NCBI RefSeq assembly: GCF_000812875.1
Contig: NZ_JSYK01000001.1
Location: forward strand, 62,001 to 126,000
Source of the DNA: Kaistella solincola
GTDB taxonomy: Bacteria > Bacteroidota > Bacteroidia > Flavobacteriales > Weeksellaceae
DNA length: 64,000 bases
Direction of reading: 5' to 3'
Part shown: piece by piece, positions 52,521 to 60,492 of the stretch
Layout: the number at the start of each line of letters is the position of its first letter
How positions within the stretch are numbered: the stretch's first letter is position 1
Position numbers and translations under genes: made by a program
Notes under the pieces: generated by a model
The model's database searches: none
Seen by the model: the letters and a program-made list of their open reading frames with translations, nothing else
What the model was told of the DNA's origin: nothing

Positions 52521-52537
52521 TTGGCACAAAATTTACA
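52521..52537 (+). promoter_or_regulatory. Possible sigma-54-type (-24/-12) promoter of the 52593 gene
   Basis: TTGGCACAAAATTTACA matches the sigma-54 consensus TTGGCACnnnnnTTGCA, with the GC of the -12 element replaced by AC. The GG-to-AC spacing is the required 10 nt. No TAnnTTTG box is seen. The leader would be about 45 nt. Confidence 0.4.
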
Positions 52538-52592
52538 TATTAGATGCTATCAATTTAAAATTTTATTCATTAAATAATTAAAAATTAAAGTT

Positions 52593-52850
52593 ATGGGAAC
52601 CAAGACAAACGGCTTGTTAGCATTATTAGGATTAGGTGCAGTTGCATGGTGGAAATATAAAAATTCCAGTCCGGAAGAAAAGCAAATGGTGAAGGACAAA
52701 GTAAACACCGCTAAAGATAATTTCAACCAGTGGGGGAACGACATCAAGTCAAAAGCTTCAGATCTGACTTCACAGGTTAAAGATAAAGTTAGCGAAACTA
52801 CCAGTACCAATGCCACTAGTCCAGAGACCGGCATGAATCAAGGCTATTAA
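52593..52850 (+). CDS. Small YtxH-like stress protein
   Basis: This 85-residue protein has one N-terminal membrane-spanning or membrane-anchoring segment (LLALLGLGAVAWW) followed by a charged helical tail (SSPEEKQMVKDKVNTAKDNF) and a Ser/Thr-rich end. The layout fits the YtxH-type stress proteins, though sequence similarity is only general. It has its own terminator. It shares style and promoter type with the 46191 gene, so both may belong to one stress regulon. Confidence 0.65.
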   Translation: MGTKTNGLLALLGLGAVAWWKYKNSSPEEKQMVKDKVNTAKDNFNQWGNDIKSKASDLTSQVKDKVSETTSTNATSPETGMNQGY

Positions 52851-52879
52851 AAAGCGCAATTTACATTCATATATTTAAA

Positions 52880-52911
52880 AACCACCGAACATTTCGTTCG
52901 GTGGTTTTTTT
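52880..52911 (+). terminator. Intrinsic terminator after the 52593 gene
   Basis: ACCACCGAAC and GTTCGGTGGT form a perfect 10-bp stem around ATTTC, followed by a T-run. Confidence 0.9.
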
Positions 52912-52934
52912 CGGTGCTATAGGAGCATTTTTTT

Positions 52935-53789
52935 CTAATTTAATAAAGCGTTGAAAGTATCTCCCTGACGAATGTCTCCCGTGTTATAACCTTTCATAAA
53001 CCATTCTTTACGCTGTGCAGAACTTCCGTGTGTAAAACCTTCCTGGTTCACATAACCTTGCGAACGTTTCTGAATATTATCATCACCAACGGCTTCGGCT
53101 GCAGAAATTGCAGACTCAATATCACCAGGTTCTAGAATATTTTCCCGGTTATCGGTTTGTTTTGCCCAAACTCCGGCATAAAAATCCGCCTGTAACTCTG
53201 TTGCCACAGAAACGCGGTTCATGTCAGTTTGAGAATACCTACCGCTGTTTCGCAACTGGTTTACTTTTTGGGTGGTTCCTAAAAGCGTCTGCACATGATG
53301 CCCGATTTCATGCGCCATTACGTAAGCTATTGAAAACTCGGTTACTTGAGCACCAAAACGCTGCTCCAGTTCTTTGAAGAAACTCATATCCATATATACA
53401 GTTTGGTCGGCCGGACAGTAAAATGGGCCCATTGCAGCCTGCGCTGTGCCACAACCGGATTGTGTTACATCTTCAAACATCACCACTTTCGCGGCTTCGT
53501 ACTGCATGCCGTTTTCTTGGAAAATTTTAGACCAGGTCTGCTCGTTTTCAGCGGTCACCATTTCGACAAAATCGCGAACTTTAAGTTCTTCAGACGTTAA
53601 GTCGCGCTGTTCGGTTGCCGGACCAGCACTGCCAGTCCCCGAAGATAAAATAGCGGACGGATCACCACCCAGAAAAAATATGATTGCTGCGATAATTAAG
53701 GTTCCCAAACCACCACCGACAAGCATGCCGCCCCCGCCGGAGCCTCGTCTGTCATCTACATTCCCACTTCTATCATTTGTCCATTTCAT
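52935..53789 (-). CDS. YpfJ-type neutral zinc metallopeptidase
   Basis: This 284-residue protein begins with a basic, glycine-rich cytosolic segment (RSGNVDDRRGSGGGG) and one membrane helix (about residues 23-42). The peptidase domain carries HEIGH at 160-164 in VMAHEIGHHVQ and a downstream ELQADFYAGVWA that supplies the third ligand. FYCPADQTVYMDMSFF is the typical upstream block. The family is widespread, anchored in the inner membrane facing the periplasm, and its substrates are unknown. Single gene. Confidence 0.92.
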   Translation of the reverse strand: MKWTNDRSGNVDDRRGSGGGGMLVGGGLGTLIIAAIIFFLGGDPSAILSSGTGSAGPATEQRDLTSEELKVRDFVEMVTAENEQTWSKIFQENGMQYEAAKVVMFEDVTQSGCGTAQAAMGPFYCPADQTVYMDMSFFKELEQRFGAQVTEFSIAYVMAHEIGHHVQTLLGTTQKVNQLRNSGRYSQTDMNRVSVATELQADFYAGVWAKQTDNRENILEPGDIESAISAAEAVGDDNIQKRSQGYVNQEGFTHGSSAQRKEWFMKGYNTGDIRQGDTFNALLN

Positions 53790-53861
53790 AATAGTTTATT
53801 TTTATTTTTTACATTAACAAAAAATATACCTAGTTATCAATTAAGAGGACGCCGCCGCAAA

Positions 53862-55247
53862 CTATTTTACTTTAAACAAAATACTTTTCCGACTTTCATC
53901 CAGCTTTATCAGTTCCGGAGAATTTTGCACTGATTCCATATTTCGTTTACGGACCAGTAAAAGGAAGTTTTTGTCGGCGCTTTTCAGGCTGTCTAACTTT
54001 TCAACCGGAACAGTTTTAACGCGACCTTTGCTGTAAAACTGGCTTGAATACGTTTTCTCTCCGAGGTAGAAGAGTTTTTCACCTTTATAATCCTTTAAAA
54101 TGTACTTATCAGTATTTGTATTGTTTTCAAAAACTCCGGGAACAAAATAAAGCAGGATAATAAGAACCGAAAGTATCGGAACAACAAGTGCGGACCAGAC
54201 GTACGCTTTTTTGTGTTTAATGCTGTCCCAATAAGTTGCCACAAACAGCGCAAGCGGAACACAGCACGGCAAAATATAAGTGTGGATGAGACTTTTCGAT
54301 GAGGTGAAAAACAGCGGAGTCCACAAAACCCACAGCGCTAGAAATAAAAGCCAACGGTCTTGAAGAATTAATTTTGGTTGTTTGACAGCCTTATTTGCGA
54401 TAAAAATAATCCAGGGCAGTGCCAGTGAAAACAGAAAAACCCAGATAATACCAAAAGGCTGGATTTTCGGAAAACCATATTTATCACCCTTCCAGGAAGC
54501 ATCGAAAAACCGTTTGTAATGCTCACCAACAAAAAAGTACTCCAGAAATCCCGGTGTTGTTTTTTCAGCAAGATAATACCACGGCAGCGCCACGGCGATG
54601 ACAAGCAGCACACCGATAAACCACGGAAAAGCTAAAAGTTTTCGAAATGATTTAAACCAAACCGTCCACGCGAATAGCGGCGGACCTGTCAACAGCAAAA
54701 TAATAGGCCCTTTTGCTAAAAATCCGAGCCCTATTCCCATAAAGAAAAGATATCCCCAATATCGCTTTCCACCGTTCATGGTTTCCCAAAAAGAAACCAT
54801 CATCAGCGTAATAGAGAGTAACAGAGTCATATCTGTGGAAACTACTCCAACATGTAATAGAAATTCCGGCAGCGTAAAGAGAATAAAAGCAGGAAGAACC
54901 AACGGAAGGTTTGCGCGTTTGGCGAACGGTTTTAACAGCAATATCAGCAACATAGAAATTGCAAAAGCAGGAAAACGCACGGCGAATTCATTAACTCCAA
55001 AAACTTTAATTGATAAAGCGGAAAGCCATGTAGAAAGTGGAGGTTTCGCCCAAAACGGTGTATTATAGTCAATCTGCGGTGTAACCCAGTTGCCGGTTTC
55101 GGCCATCAGTCTGGCAATTTCCGCATAGCGGGCTTCCGTTTGGTCCATTAGCGGAATCAGCGCATTTAAAATTAAACGCGTAACAATTAAGCAAACAAGC
55201 GCGATCTTGTAGAATTTGGTTGAATTATAAAATGCTGTTTTCTGCAT
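53862..55247 (-). CDS. GT39/ArnT-like membrane glycosyltransferase
   Basis: This 461-residue protein has about 11-13 membrane helices. The first periplasmic loop contains DQTEARYAEIARLM with the conserved acidic pair, followed by WAKPPLSTWLSAL, both typical of the ArnT/PMT (GT-C) superfamily. Members move a sugar from a polyprenyl-phosphate carrier to lipid A or proteins in the periplasm. The ATG lies 23 nt inside the end of the preceding GT2 gene, so the two are coupled. The GT2 would charge the lipid carrier and this enzyme would use it. Confidence 0.88.
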   Translation of the reverse strand: MQKTAFYNSTKFYKIALVCLIVTRLILNALIPLMDQTEARYAEIARLMAETGNWVTPQIDYNTPFWAKPPLSTWLSALSIKVFGVNEFAVRFPAFAISMLLILLLKPFAKRANLPLVLPAFILFTLPEFLLHVGVVSTDMTLLLSITLMMVSFWETMNGGKRYWGYLFFMGIGLGFLAKGPIILLLTGPPLFAWTVWFKSFRKLLAFPWFIGVLLVIAVALPWYYLAEKTTPGFLEYFFVGEHYKRFFDASWKGDKYGFPKIQPFGIIWVFLFSLALPWIIFIANKAVKQPKLILQDRWLLFLALWVLWTPLFFTSSKSLIHTYILPCCVPLALFVATYWDSIKHKKAYVWSALVVPILSVLIILLYFVPGVFENNTNTDKYILKDYKGEKLFYLGEKTYSSQFYSKGRVKTVPVEKLDSLKSADKNFLLLVRKRNMESVQNSPELIKLDESRKSILFKVK

Positions 55248-55968
55248 TTCGGTATTTTTTAGCGATTAAAAAAAGATCGATCCAAAGCTTAAAGAAGTAA
55301 GTGAATTTAACTTTGGATTCTGCAACGTCCTGCCAACGTTCGAGTGGAATTTCACGGCAGAACTGCGACATTTTCGGTCCGCCAAGGATATTTTTCAGCC
55401 GGAAAAAAATCTCGACATCAAAGAGCCATTTCGAGATAAATTTATCTTCAAAAAGCGCCCTCACCATGTCTGCACGGAAAACTTTGCACCCACACTGCGT
55501 GTCATAAACCGCAATTCCCAAAGCTTCGGAAATAAAAGTAGCGATCACCCGCCCGGAATAGTGACGGTATTTTTTTCGTGAAATGAAGTTGTCGATTTTA
55601 GAAATTCGGGAGCCAAAAGCAAAGACAATTTCATCCGAAATCTTGTTAGAAATTGCAAGCCATTCTTCAAGTGACGTGGCAAGATCAGCGTCGAGATAGC
55701 CAAGCTTTTCGAAGCCAGCATCACTACTAGCCAACATTCCGGCCCGCACCGCAGCAGCTTTACCTCCGTTTTCGGGCAGGTCGATAATTTGAACGTTTTC
55801 CGGAAAATTTAGTTGTAGTCGCTGAAGAATGCTTAAAGTATCATCGGTAGAACCATCATTCACGAAGATTATTTTACAGTCATTATACCCCTTTAAAAAC
55901 GCAGAATATCCGTCGACCGGCAGCCGCGAAGATTCATTATAGCAAGGAATGACGACTGCTTTTTTCAC
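55225..55968 (-). CDS. Polyprenyl-phosphate glycosyltransferase (GT2, ALG5/DPM1-like)
   Basis: This 247-residue GT-A protein contains VVIPCYNESSRLP, the nucleotide-binding VNDGSTDDT, GYLDADLATSLEEW with the metal-binding DxD, RISKIDNFISRKKYRHYSGR in part and TQCGCKVFRA. It resembles ALG5, which makes dolichyl-phosphate-glucose. The frame opens with a TTG at 55977, but that TTG is the end of the -7 box, so I place the start at the GTG at 55968 with a 6-nt leader. It is coupled to the GT39 gene. Confidence 0.88.
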   Translation of the reverse strand: MKKAVVIPCYNESSRLPVDGYSAFLKGYNDCKIIFVNDGSTDDTLSILQRLQLNFPENVQIIDLPENGGKAAAVRAGMLASSDAGFEKLGYLDADLATSLEEWLAISNKISDEIVFAFGSRISKIDNFISRKKYRHYSGRVIATFISEALGIAVYDTQCGCKVFRADMVRALFEDKFISKWLFDVEIFFRLKNILGGPKMSQFCREIPLERWQDVAESKVKFTYFFKLWIDLFLIAKKYRNAENSIL

Positions 55969-55974
55969 TCTAAA

Positions 55975-55982
55975 CAAATTTA
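55975..55982 (-). promoter_or_regulatory. -7 promoter box of the GT2-GT39 operon
   Basis: TAAATTTG on the minus strand ends 6 nt before the GTG start at 55968. Confidence 0.55.
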
Positions 55983-56000
55983 ATTCTACCTAGCCGGACT

Positions 56001-56483
56001 TTACAAATCACGTTTAAAAGCAACCATCTGCATTGCTGTAACGGCAGCTTCAATGCCTTTATTTCCGAGCGCGCCACCGCTTCTGGCAATCGACTGCTCT
56101 TTGGTATCATCAGTTAAAAGGCAAAAAATTGCCGGAACATCCGTCAGAATATTGCAGTCTTTAATTCCCTGAGCCACGGCGGAACACACATAATCGAAAT
56201 GTGGTGTTTCGCCACGGATGACACAACCAATAGCAATTAGCGCATCGAAATAGCCGGTTTTACATAACTGCATTGTTGCGTAATTAAGCTCAAAAGCACC
56301 CGGGACGTTGAAAATTTTAATATGGTCTTCTTTTACCCCTTCTTTTAGGAGTGTTTCCAGCGCACCGTCGCGCAGGTTGTCGGTTACAAAATTATTCCAT
56401 TCGGAAACAACAATGCCAATTCTAAAAGAACTGGCATCGCTGATTTTTAATGGTTGATAATCTGAAAGATTTACAGTTGCCAT
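56001..56483 (-). CDS. ribH: 6,7-dimethyl-8-ribityllumazine synthase
   Basis: This enzyme makes the direct riboflavin precursor from an aminouracil and a butanone phosphate, and usually forms a capsid-like 60-mer. The 160-residue protein has SEWNNFVTDNLRDGALETL, VPGAFELNYATMQL, the IGCVIRGETPHFDYVC block with the catalytic histidine and ALGNKGIEAA. It lies 11 nt after the TPR membrane-protein gene, so it shares that transcript. I see no FMN riboswitch upstream. Confidence 0.95.
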   Translation of the reverse strand: MATVNLSDYQPLKISDASSFRIGIVVSEWNNFVTDNLRDGALETLLKEGVKEDHIKIFNVPGAFELNYATMQLCKTGYFDALIAIGCVIRGETPHFDYVCSAVAQGIKDCNILTDVPAIFCLLTDDTKEQSIARSGGALGNKGIEAAVTAMQMVAFKRDL

Positions 56484-56494
56484 TTTATATTTTT

Positions 56495-57205
56495 TTAGAA
56501 ATATTTTACCATTTCGATGTACGCGTCAGACATCCCGTTATCGTAATCTTCATATTTTTCCTCAATTGTAGAAAAATATTTTTTTGCTTCCGCATTTTTC
56601 TTCATTGCAAGAGCTAAAGTTCCGGCTTTTCTGGTGAAATAATATTTGGTGTACGGATCGTCGCTTGCAGAAATTGCTTTATCTAAAAGTGATAACGCAT
56701 CTTCGTTTTTATTTAAATTAGACTGGCTGTCGGCCATTGCGCCATATTTCAAAGCAGTTAAAACTTTGCTGTCGCTGGAAAAATTGTCTAACAAATCGTA
56801 AGCTTCCTGATATTTACCTTCTTTGAATTTAATTAATCCTGCATTATAAGCAGAAAGTTTACCAACTTCAGTATCTGAATAATCTTTGAAAGTTCCTAAA
56901 TATCCTGGGTTTGCAGCGCTTTTTCCACCTAACGCCAAATCGGTTTTACCTTCAGCAAGATTTTTCTGTGCAGACAAATAGCTTAAAGTTGCTTCTTCAT
57001 TGCGCGGCTGCACGTAAAACTGTTTGTACGCAAAAAAGCCCAATACAGCGACCACTAAAGCACCAAAAATGATGGTCAGAAGTTTTGCATTTTTTTCCAG
57101 AAATCTTTCGGTATCTAAAGCACCGCGGTCTAAATCTTTGAAAACTTCTACCGTTTCCTTACCTTCCATATCGTTTTTGTTGATGTGAGGTCTCTGTTTT
57201 GCCAT
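56495..57205 (-). CDS. Membrane-anchored TPR protein (YfgM-like)
   Basis: This 236-residue protein has a cytosolic N-terminus, one membrane helix (about residues 42-60, LLTIIFGALVVAVLGFFAY) and a periplasmic tetratricopeptide region (YNAGLIKFKEGKYQEAYDLL, DALSLLDKAI, KKNAEAKKYFSTIEEKY). The layout is that of YfgM, which works beside the SecYEG translocon and periplasmic chaperones in E. coli. The family is common in Bacteroidetes upstream of ribH. It has its own promoter 22 nt before the ATG. Confidence 0.82.
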   Translation of the reverse strand: MAKQRPHINKNDMEGKETVEVFKDLDRGALDTERFLEKNAKLLTIIFGALVVAVLGFFAYKQFYVQPRNEEATLSYLSAQKNLAEGKTDLALGGKSAANPGYLGTFKDYSDTEVGKLSAYNAGLIKFKEGKYQEAYDLLDNFSSDSKVLTALKYGAMADSQSNLNKNEDALSLLDKAISASDDPYTKYYFTRKAGTLALAMKKNAEAKKYFSTIEEKYEDYDNGMSDAYIEMVKYF

Positions 57206-57227
57206 AATTTAATAAAAATTGAAGTGC

Positions 57228-57235
57228 AAATTTAA
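57228..57235 (-). promoter_or_regulatory. -7 promoter box of the TPR-ribH operon
   Basis: TAAATTTG on the minus strand, 22 nt before the ATG at 57205. Confidence 0.5.
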
Positions 57236-57331
57236 CTGTTTTTGAGCGATATACAAAATTAAGTTTCTAAAAAAGAAGCCGCCATTCCGCCGCGAAATTT
57301 TACCTGCTAAACACACTATTTTTTTCATTTT

Positions 57332-57865
57332 TTAATAACTCAGAATCTGGTGAACTTCCGCGTTGAATTTTTTCAACCGTTCTTCGCCAGCCAAATCTTT
57401 TAAAGCGATTAAAAAGCTGAACTGCGAAACCACACCACCCTGTTTTTCTATCAATAGCGCTGCCGCTTCTGTAGTGCCGCCGGTTGCTAATAAGTCATCG
57501 TGAATTAAAACGCGTTGGCCCGGTTGAAGCTGGCCGGTGCGCATTTCGATTTCGGCAGAGCCGTATTCCAGATCGTATTTTTGTCCGACGAAAGGCGGTG
57601 GTAATTTGCCTTTTTTTCGGATTAAAATGAACGGAACGTCTAAAGCAACCGCAATAGCAATTCCGAATAAATAGCCGCGACTTTCGATTCCGCAGACCAC
57701 ATCAATTTTATCACGGCTGAAGGCCGAAAGATCTTTGATGACATCTTTGTAAAGCTGCGGATTCAGGAAAATGGGCGTAATATCTTTGAACTGAATTCCC
57801 TCTTTTGGAAAATTCGGGATATTTTCGATGGTTTTTTCTAAATCTTCTACTAACTGCTGATTCAT
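57332..57865 (-). CDS. apt: Adenine phosphoribosyltransferase
   Basis: This enzyme salvages adenine to AMP with PRPP. The 177-residue protein has IPNFPKEGIQFKDITPIF, GIESRGYLFG, the LIRKKGKLPP loop and the PRPP motif VLIHDDLLATGGTT. Its ATG overlaps the stop of the upstream lipoprotein gene (TAATG), which couples their translation. Downstream 57206-57331 has an AT-rich gap without an obvious hairpin. Confidence 0.95.
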   Translation of the reverse strand: MNQQLVEDLEKTIENIPNFPKEGIQFKDITPIFLNPQLYKDVIKDLSAFSRDKIDVVCGIESRGYLFGIAIAVALDVPFILIRKKGKLPPPFVGQKYDLEYGSAEIEMRTGQLQPGQRVLIHDDLLATGGTTEAAALLIEKQGGVVSQFSFLIALKDLAGEERLKKFNAEVHQILSY

Positions 57866-59073
57866 TATTGATTGATTTTATAGCTGGAAATCTTCCATTC
57901 TCCATTTGTATTTTTAAGTCCGAAAGTCACCTGGATAGCTGTTGTTTTTCCGTCTTTGTCGGTGATGTCGTACGTGGCGTTTACGCTTGCAGCATTTGGA
58001 TTCACCGAAGTGGTTGCTATATTTTTTACGTTCACACCTTTAACTCCACCAAAACCGGAAGTTGGATTGGAAAACTGATCGTAAGAACCCCACGCCGGAT
58101 TATCGGCTGTGGCATAAGCGCCTTTTAAATTTTGAGCGGAAAGATTGTTGAGGAAACGTGAAACCGTAGCTTTTGGATCTCCTGCGGGAATTACAGCTTT
58201 GTCAACAGGTGTATCGTCATTAAATCTAATGGAATCGGTTGGTAACTGTGCATCCGGATTTGCTGGATTTAGCGCGGGATCGCCGGGCGGCATACGTAAG
58301 GCTTTCGGATTGACATCAATACCGACCTTAGTCATTTTAAACGTCTTTTCCGTGGTTTTGACCGTTACGGTGATGTCAATTTGGTTATTGATGATTTTTT
58401 GGGAAGGTAACGAGGAGTATCTTAAGGTAAAACCTTTAAAATTATTGTCCTGCATTAAATTTTTAGCCTGCAAAACCTGCGCGCCACCACTGTAAACCTG
58501 CATAACAACTTCCAGCGCTGCGCCGGTAAAATCAACCTTATTTCCTTTATTGTCTAACAGTCTTGGGACAATTTGCAAAGATTGCGGACCTAAAATTTCA
58601 TCATTACCGAGCGGATTTATGGAAATGCTTAAAGAGTTTGCAGAAACTTCATTCGGATCGGACTCTTTAGCGAGTTCGTTCCCGAAAATGTTCATTTCAC
58701 CTAAAGACGGTGGTCCGGTGCTGGTCCAGTCGATACCGTTGCTTTTTGCGACTTTATCCGCTAAAGCGAAAATTTCCGGCACTTTCTTGCCATTTATTAG
58801 ATTTCCTAAGCCTTTCAACTCATTATAAGAACCTTCCGCTTCCACACCGAAAGTTTTAATAATGTATAGAGCTTCGCTAAACTTTACCTGCTGCAACGTG
58901 GTTAAACTGGATGCCATATCATTGATGCTGGACTGCAATGTCTTCGTATTGGTTGCATCAACGGTGGTTTTCTTACAGCTTGCAAGCGCGGCAAAAACAA
59001 AAATTAGGAGCAAAAAGCGGCTTTTTTTTAAAATTGCCTTTGGCGAAATATCGGTTAAAAAGTTCATTCTCAT
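57865..59073 (-). CDS. Lipoprotein of unknown function with C-terminal NTF2-like tail
   Basis: From the ATG at 59073 (or 59067) the protein has about 402 residues. It has a lipoprotein signal peptide and lipobox AALASC, and a long beta-rich middle part without a recognised motif. The last 95 residues (FLNNLSAQNLKGAYATADN and closing NGEWKISSYKIN) resemble lumazine-binding-like/NTF2-like domains. A longer frame to 59115 runs into the act-operon terminator and is rejected. It is coupled to apt by a TAATG overlap. I do not recognise the family. Confidence 0.7.
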   Translation of the reverse strand: MRMNFLTDISPKAILKKSRFLLLIFVFAALASCKKTTVDATNTKTLQSSINDMASSLTTLQQVKFSEALYIIKTFGVEAEGSYNELKGLGNLINGKKVPEIFALADKVAKSNGIDWTSTGPPSLGEMNIFGNELAKESDPNEVSANSLSISINPLGNDEILGPQSLQIVPRLLDNKGNKVDFTGAALEVVMQVYSGGAQVLQAKNLMQDNNFKGFTLRYSSLPSQKIINNQIDITVTVKTTEKTFKMTKVGIDVNPKALRMPPGDPALNPANPDAQLPTDSIRFNDDTPVDKAVIPAGDPKATVSRFLNNLSAQNLKGAYATADNPAWGSYDQFSNPTSGFGGVKGVNVKNIATTSVNPNAASVNATYDITDKDGKTTAIQVTFGLKNTNGEWKISSYKINQ

Positions 59074-59090
59074 CGGAGTTGGGTTTGAAA

Positions 59091-59098
59091 CAAATTTA
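59091..59098 (-). promoter_or_regulatory. -7 promoter box of the lipoprotein-apt operon
   Basis: TAAATTTG on the minus strand, 17 nt before the ATG at 59073 and directly after the preceding terminator. Confidence 0.5.
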
Positions 59099-59100
59099 TA

Positions 59101-59127
59101 AAAAAATCCCGACAAAGGCCGGGATTG
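59101..59127 (-). terminator. Intrinsic terminator of the act operon
   Basis: AATCCCG and CGGGATT form a stem around an 8-nt loop. On the minus strand it is followed by seven T, 21 nt after the actF stop. Confidence 0.85.
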
Positions 59128-59147
59128 TATTTGATATGAATATACGC

Positions 59148-60479
59148 TTAGAACGGATATTCGTAAATTTTTGATTCGTGAACGAATGGATTTCCTTCCG
59201 GAATTAATTTGCGTTTAGACAATGCGGTCATCACTGCGAAAACGAATAATCCAAAGCCGAATAGCACTGCACCAAGATTAGTTAACAATCCTGTGATATT
59301 TTCCCAGTATGGACCTACGGAGCCCGGCATTACCATATTGTAATACACTAACCAGTGCCCGCAGATAATGATGATCGCCATCGTAGTCATTACGGTATAG
59401 TTTCTCTTGATACTGGAACTTACCATTACTGATAAAGGAATTGCAAAGTTTAGAACTAAAATCAACCAGAATGCCCAACCATAATATTCGAATCTACCAT
59501 AGAAATAGTTTACTTCTTCCGGAATATTGGCGTACCAATACAGCATAAACTGTGCAAACCAGGTATACGTCCATAACATGGTTGAAGCAAACAGGAAAAC
59601 TCCTAGATCATGTAAGTGATTATCATTAAATTGAGGTAAAAAGCCCTTTTTCTTTAAATAAACACTGATCAATAAAATCGCTGCAATTGAGGAAGCTAAT
59701 GTACTTACCATCGCATACCAGATATACATTGTAGAATACCAGTGCGGATCAATAGACATTAACCAATCCCAAGCCCACGCTGCGGAAGCGAATCCGAAAA
59801 AAGCGATATAACCAACATTCCAGTTGTAGTAAGTTGCGTAGGTCGTCCTGCTTTTGGTTTCATCCACTTTTTTGGATAGACCTTTAAGTTTCCAGGCGAA
59901 GAATGAAGCACCAATTACATAAATCAATGTTCTTACGGCATAGAAAGGAATATTTAAAAACGTTTTCTTTTCAAATAAAATAGGATCAAAATGAGCATTG
60001 CCTTTTTCTGTCAATTCTGGGTCCATCCAGTGGAAAAGATGTCCTAAATGGAAAACATTCAGCAACATGATGATCACGATGATTGCACCCGCCCATGGAA
60101 TAAATGAAGCAATAGCCTCCATCACCCGTAAGATGATTATGGACCAACCTGCATGTGAAGCCGTTTGAATCGCATAGAAAAACAAGGCACAACAGCTTAA
60201 CGCAAAAAGGAAAACTGCTACCGTATGGATTGCTGCTAAAGGTTGGTTGTGGAACTGAAGTTTAGCATGCTCCAAATGCGCTGCATGATCCTGCGGTCCT
60301 ACTAGCTCGCTGGAGTTAGAAGGTGCATGATTACCGCCAGCATGAACAGCTTCCATCATATGTTCAATTTGTGCATCATCTGCAGCATGGTTCATAAAAT
60401 AACCTGCGCCAAAAAGCACCAATCCCACAATGATGAATATGATTGAATATAATCTTAATTTCGGTGAAAAACTATACAT
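59148..60479 (-). CDS. actF: Alternative complex III quinol-binding membrane subunit ActF
   Basis: This 443-residue integral membrane subunit of quinol:cytochrome c oxidoreductase (alternative complex III) has about 10 helices and is a paralogue of NrfD/ActC. It shows WAWDWLMSIDPHWYSTMY, LGVFLFASTMLWTYTWFAQ, YWYANIPEEVNYFYGR and a C-terminal KIYEYPF. The reading frame continues upstream to 60623 through the low-complexity end of actE, adding 48 artefactual residues. The true start is the ATG at 60479, MYSFSPKLRLY. It lies 13 nt after actE and is the last gene of the operon. Confidence 0.92.
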   Translation of the reverse strand: MYSFSPKLRLYSIIFIIVGLVLFGAGYFMNHAADDAQIEHMMEAVHAGGNHAPSNSSELVGPQDHAAHLEHAKLQFHNQPLAAIHTVAVFLFALSCCALFFYAIQTASHAGWSIIILRVMEAIASFIPWAGAIIVIIMLLNVFHLGHLFHWMDPELTEKGNAHFDPILFEKKTFLNIPFYAVRTLIYVIGASFFAWKLKGLSKKVDETKSRTTYATYYNWNVGYIAFFGFASAAWAWDWLMSIDPHWYSTMYIWYAMVSTLASSIAAILLISVYLKKKGFLPQFNDNHLHDLGVFLFASTMLWTYTWFAQFMLYWYANIPEEVNYFYGRFEYYGWAFWLILVLNFAIPLSVMVSSSIKRNYTVMTTMAIIIICGHWLVYYNMVMPGSVGPYWENITGLLTNLGAVLFGFGLFVFAVMTALSKRKLIPEGNPFVHESKIYEYPF

Positions 60480-60492
60480 TTTATTACTCTTT

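Noticed and set aside
55969-55977. TTG start for the GT2 gene at 55977
   Set aside because: It is the end of the TAAATTTG box; the GTG at 55968 gives the expected MKKAVVIPCYNE start.
56484-57331. FMN riboswitch upstream of ribH
   Set aside because: ribH is directly preceded by the TPR gene and no conserved RFN-element helices are seen in the leader before that gene.
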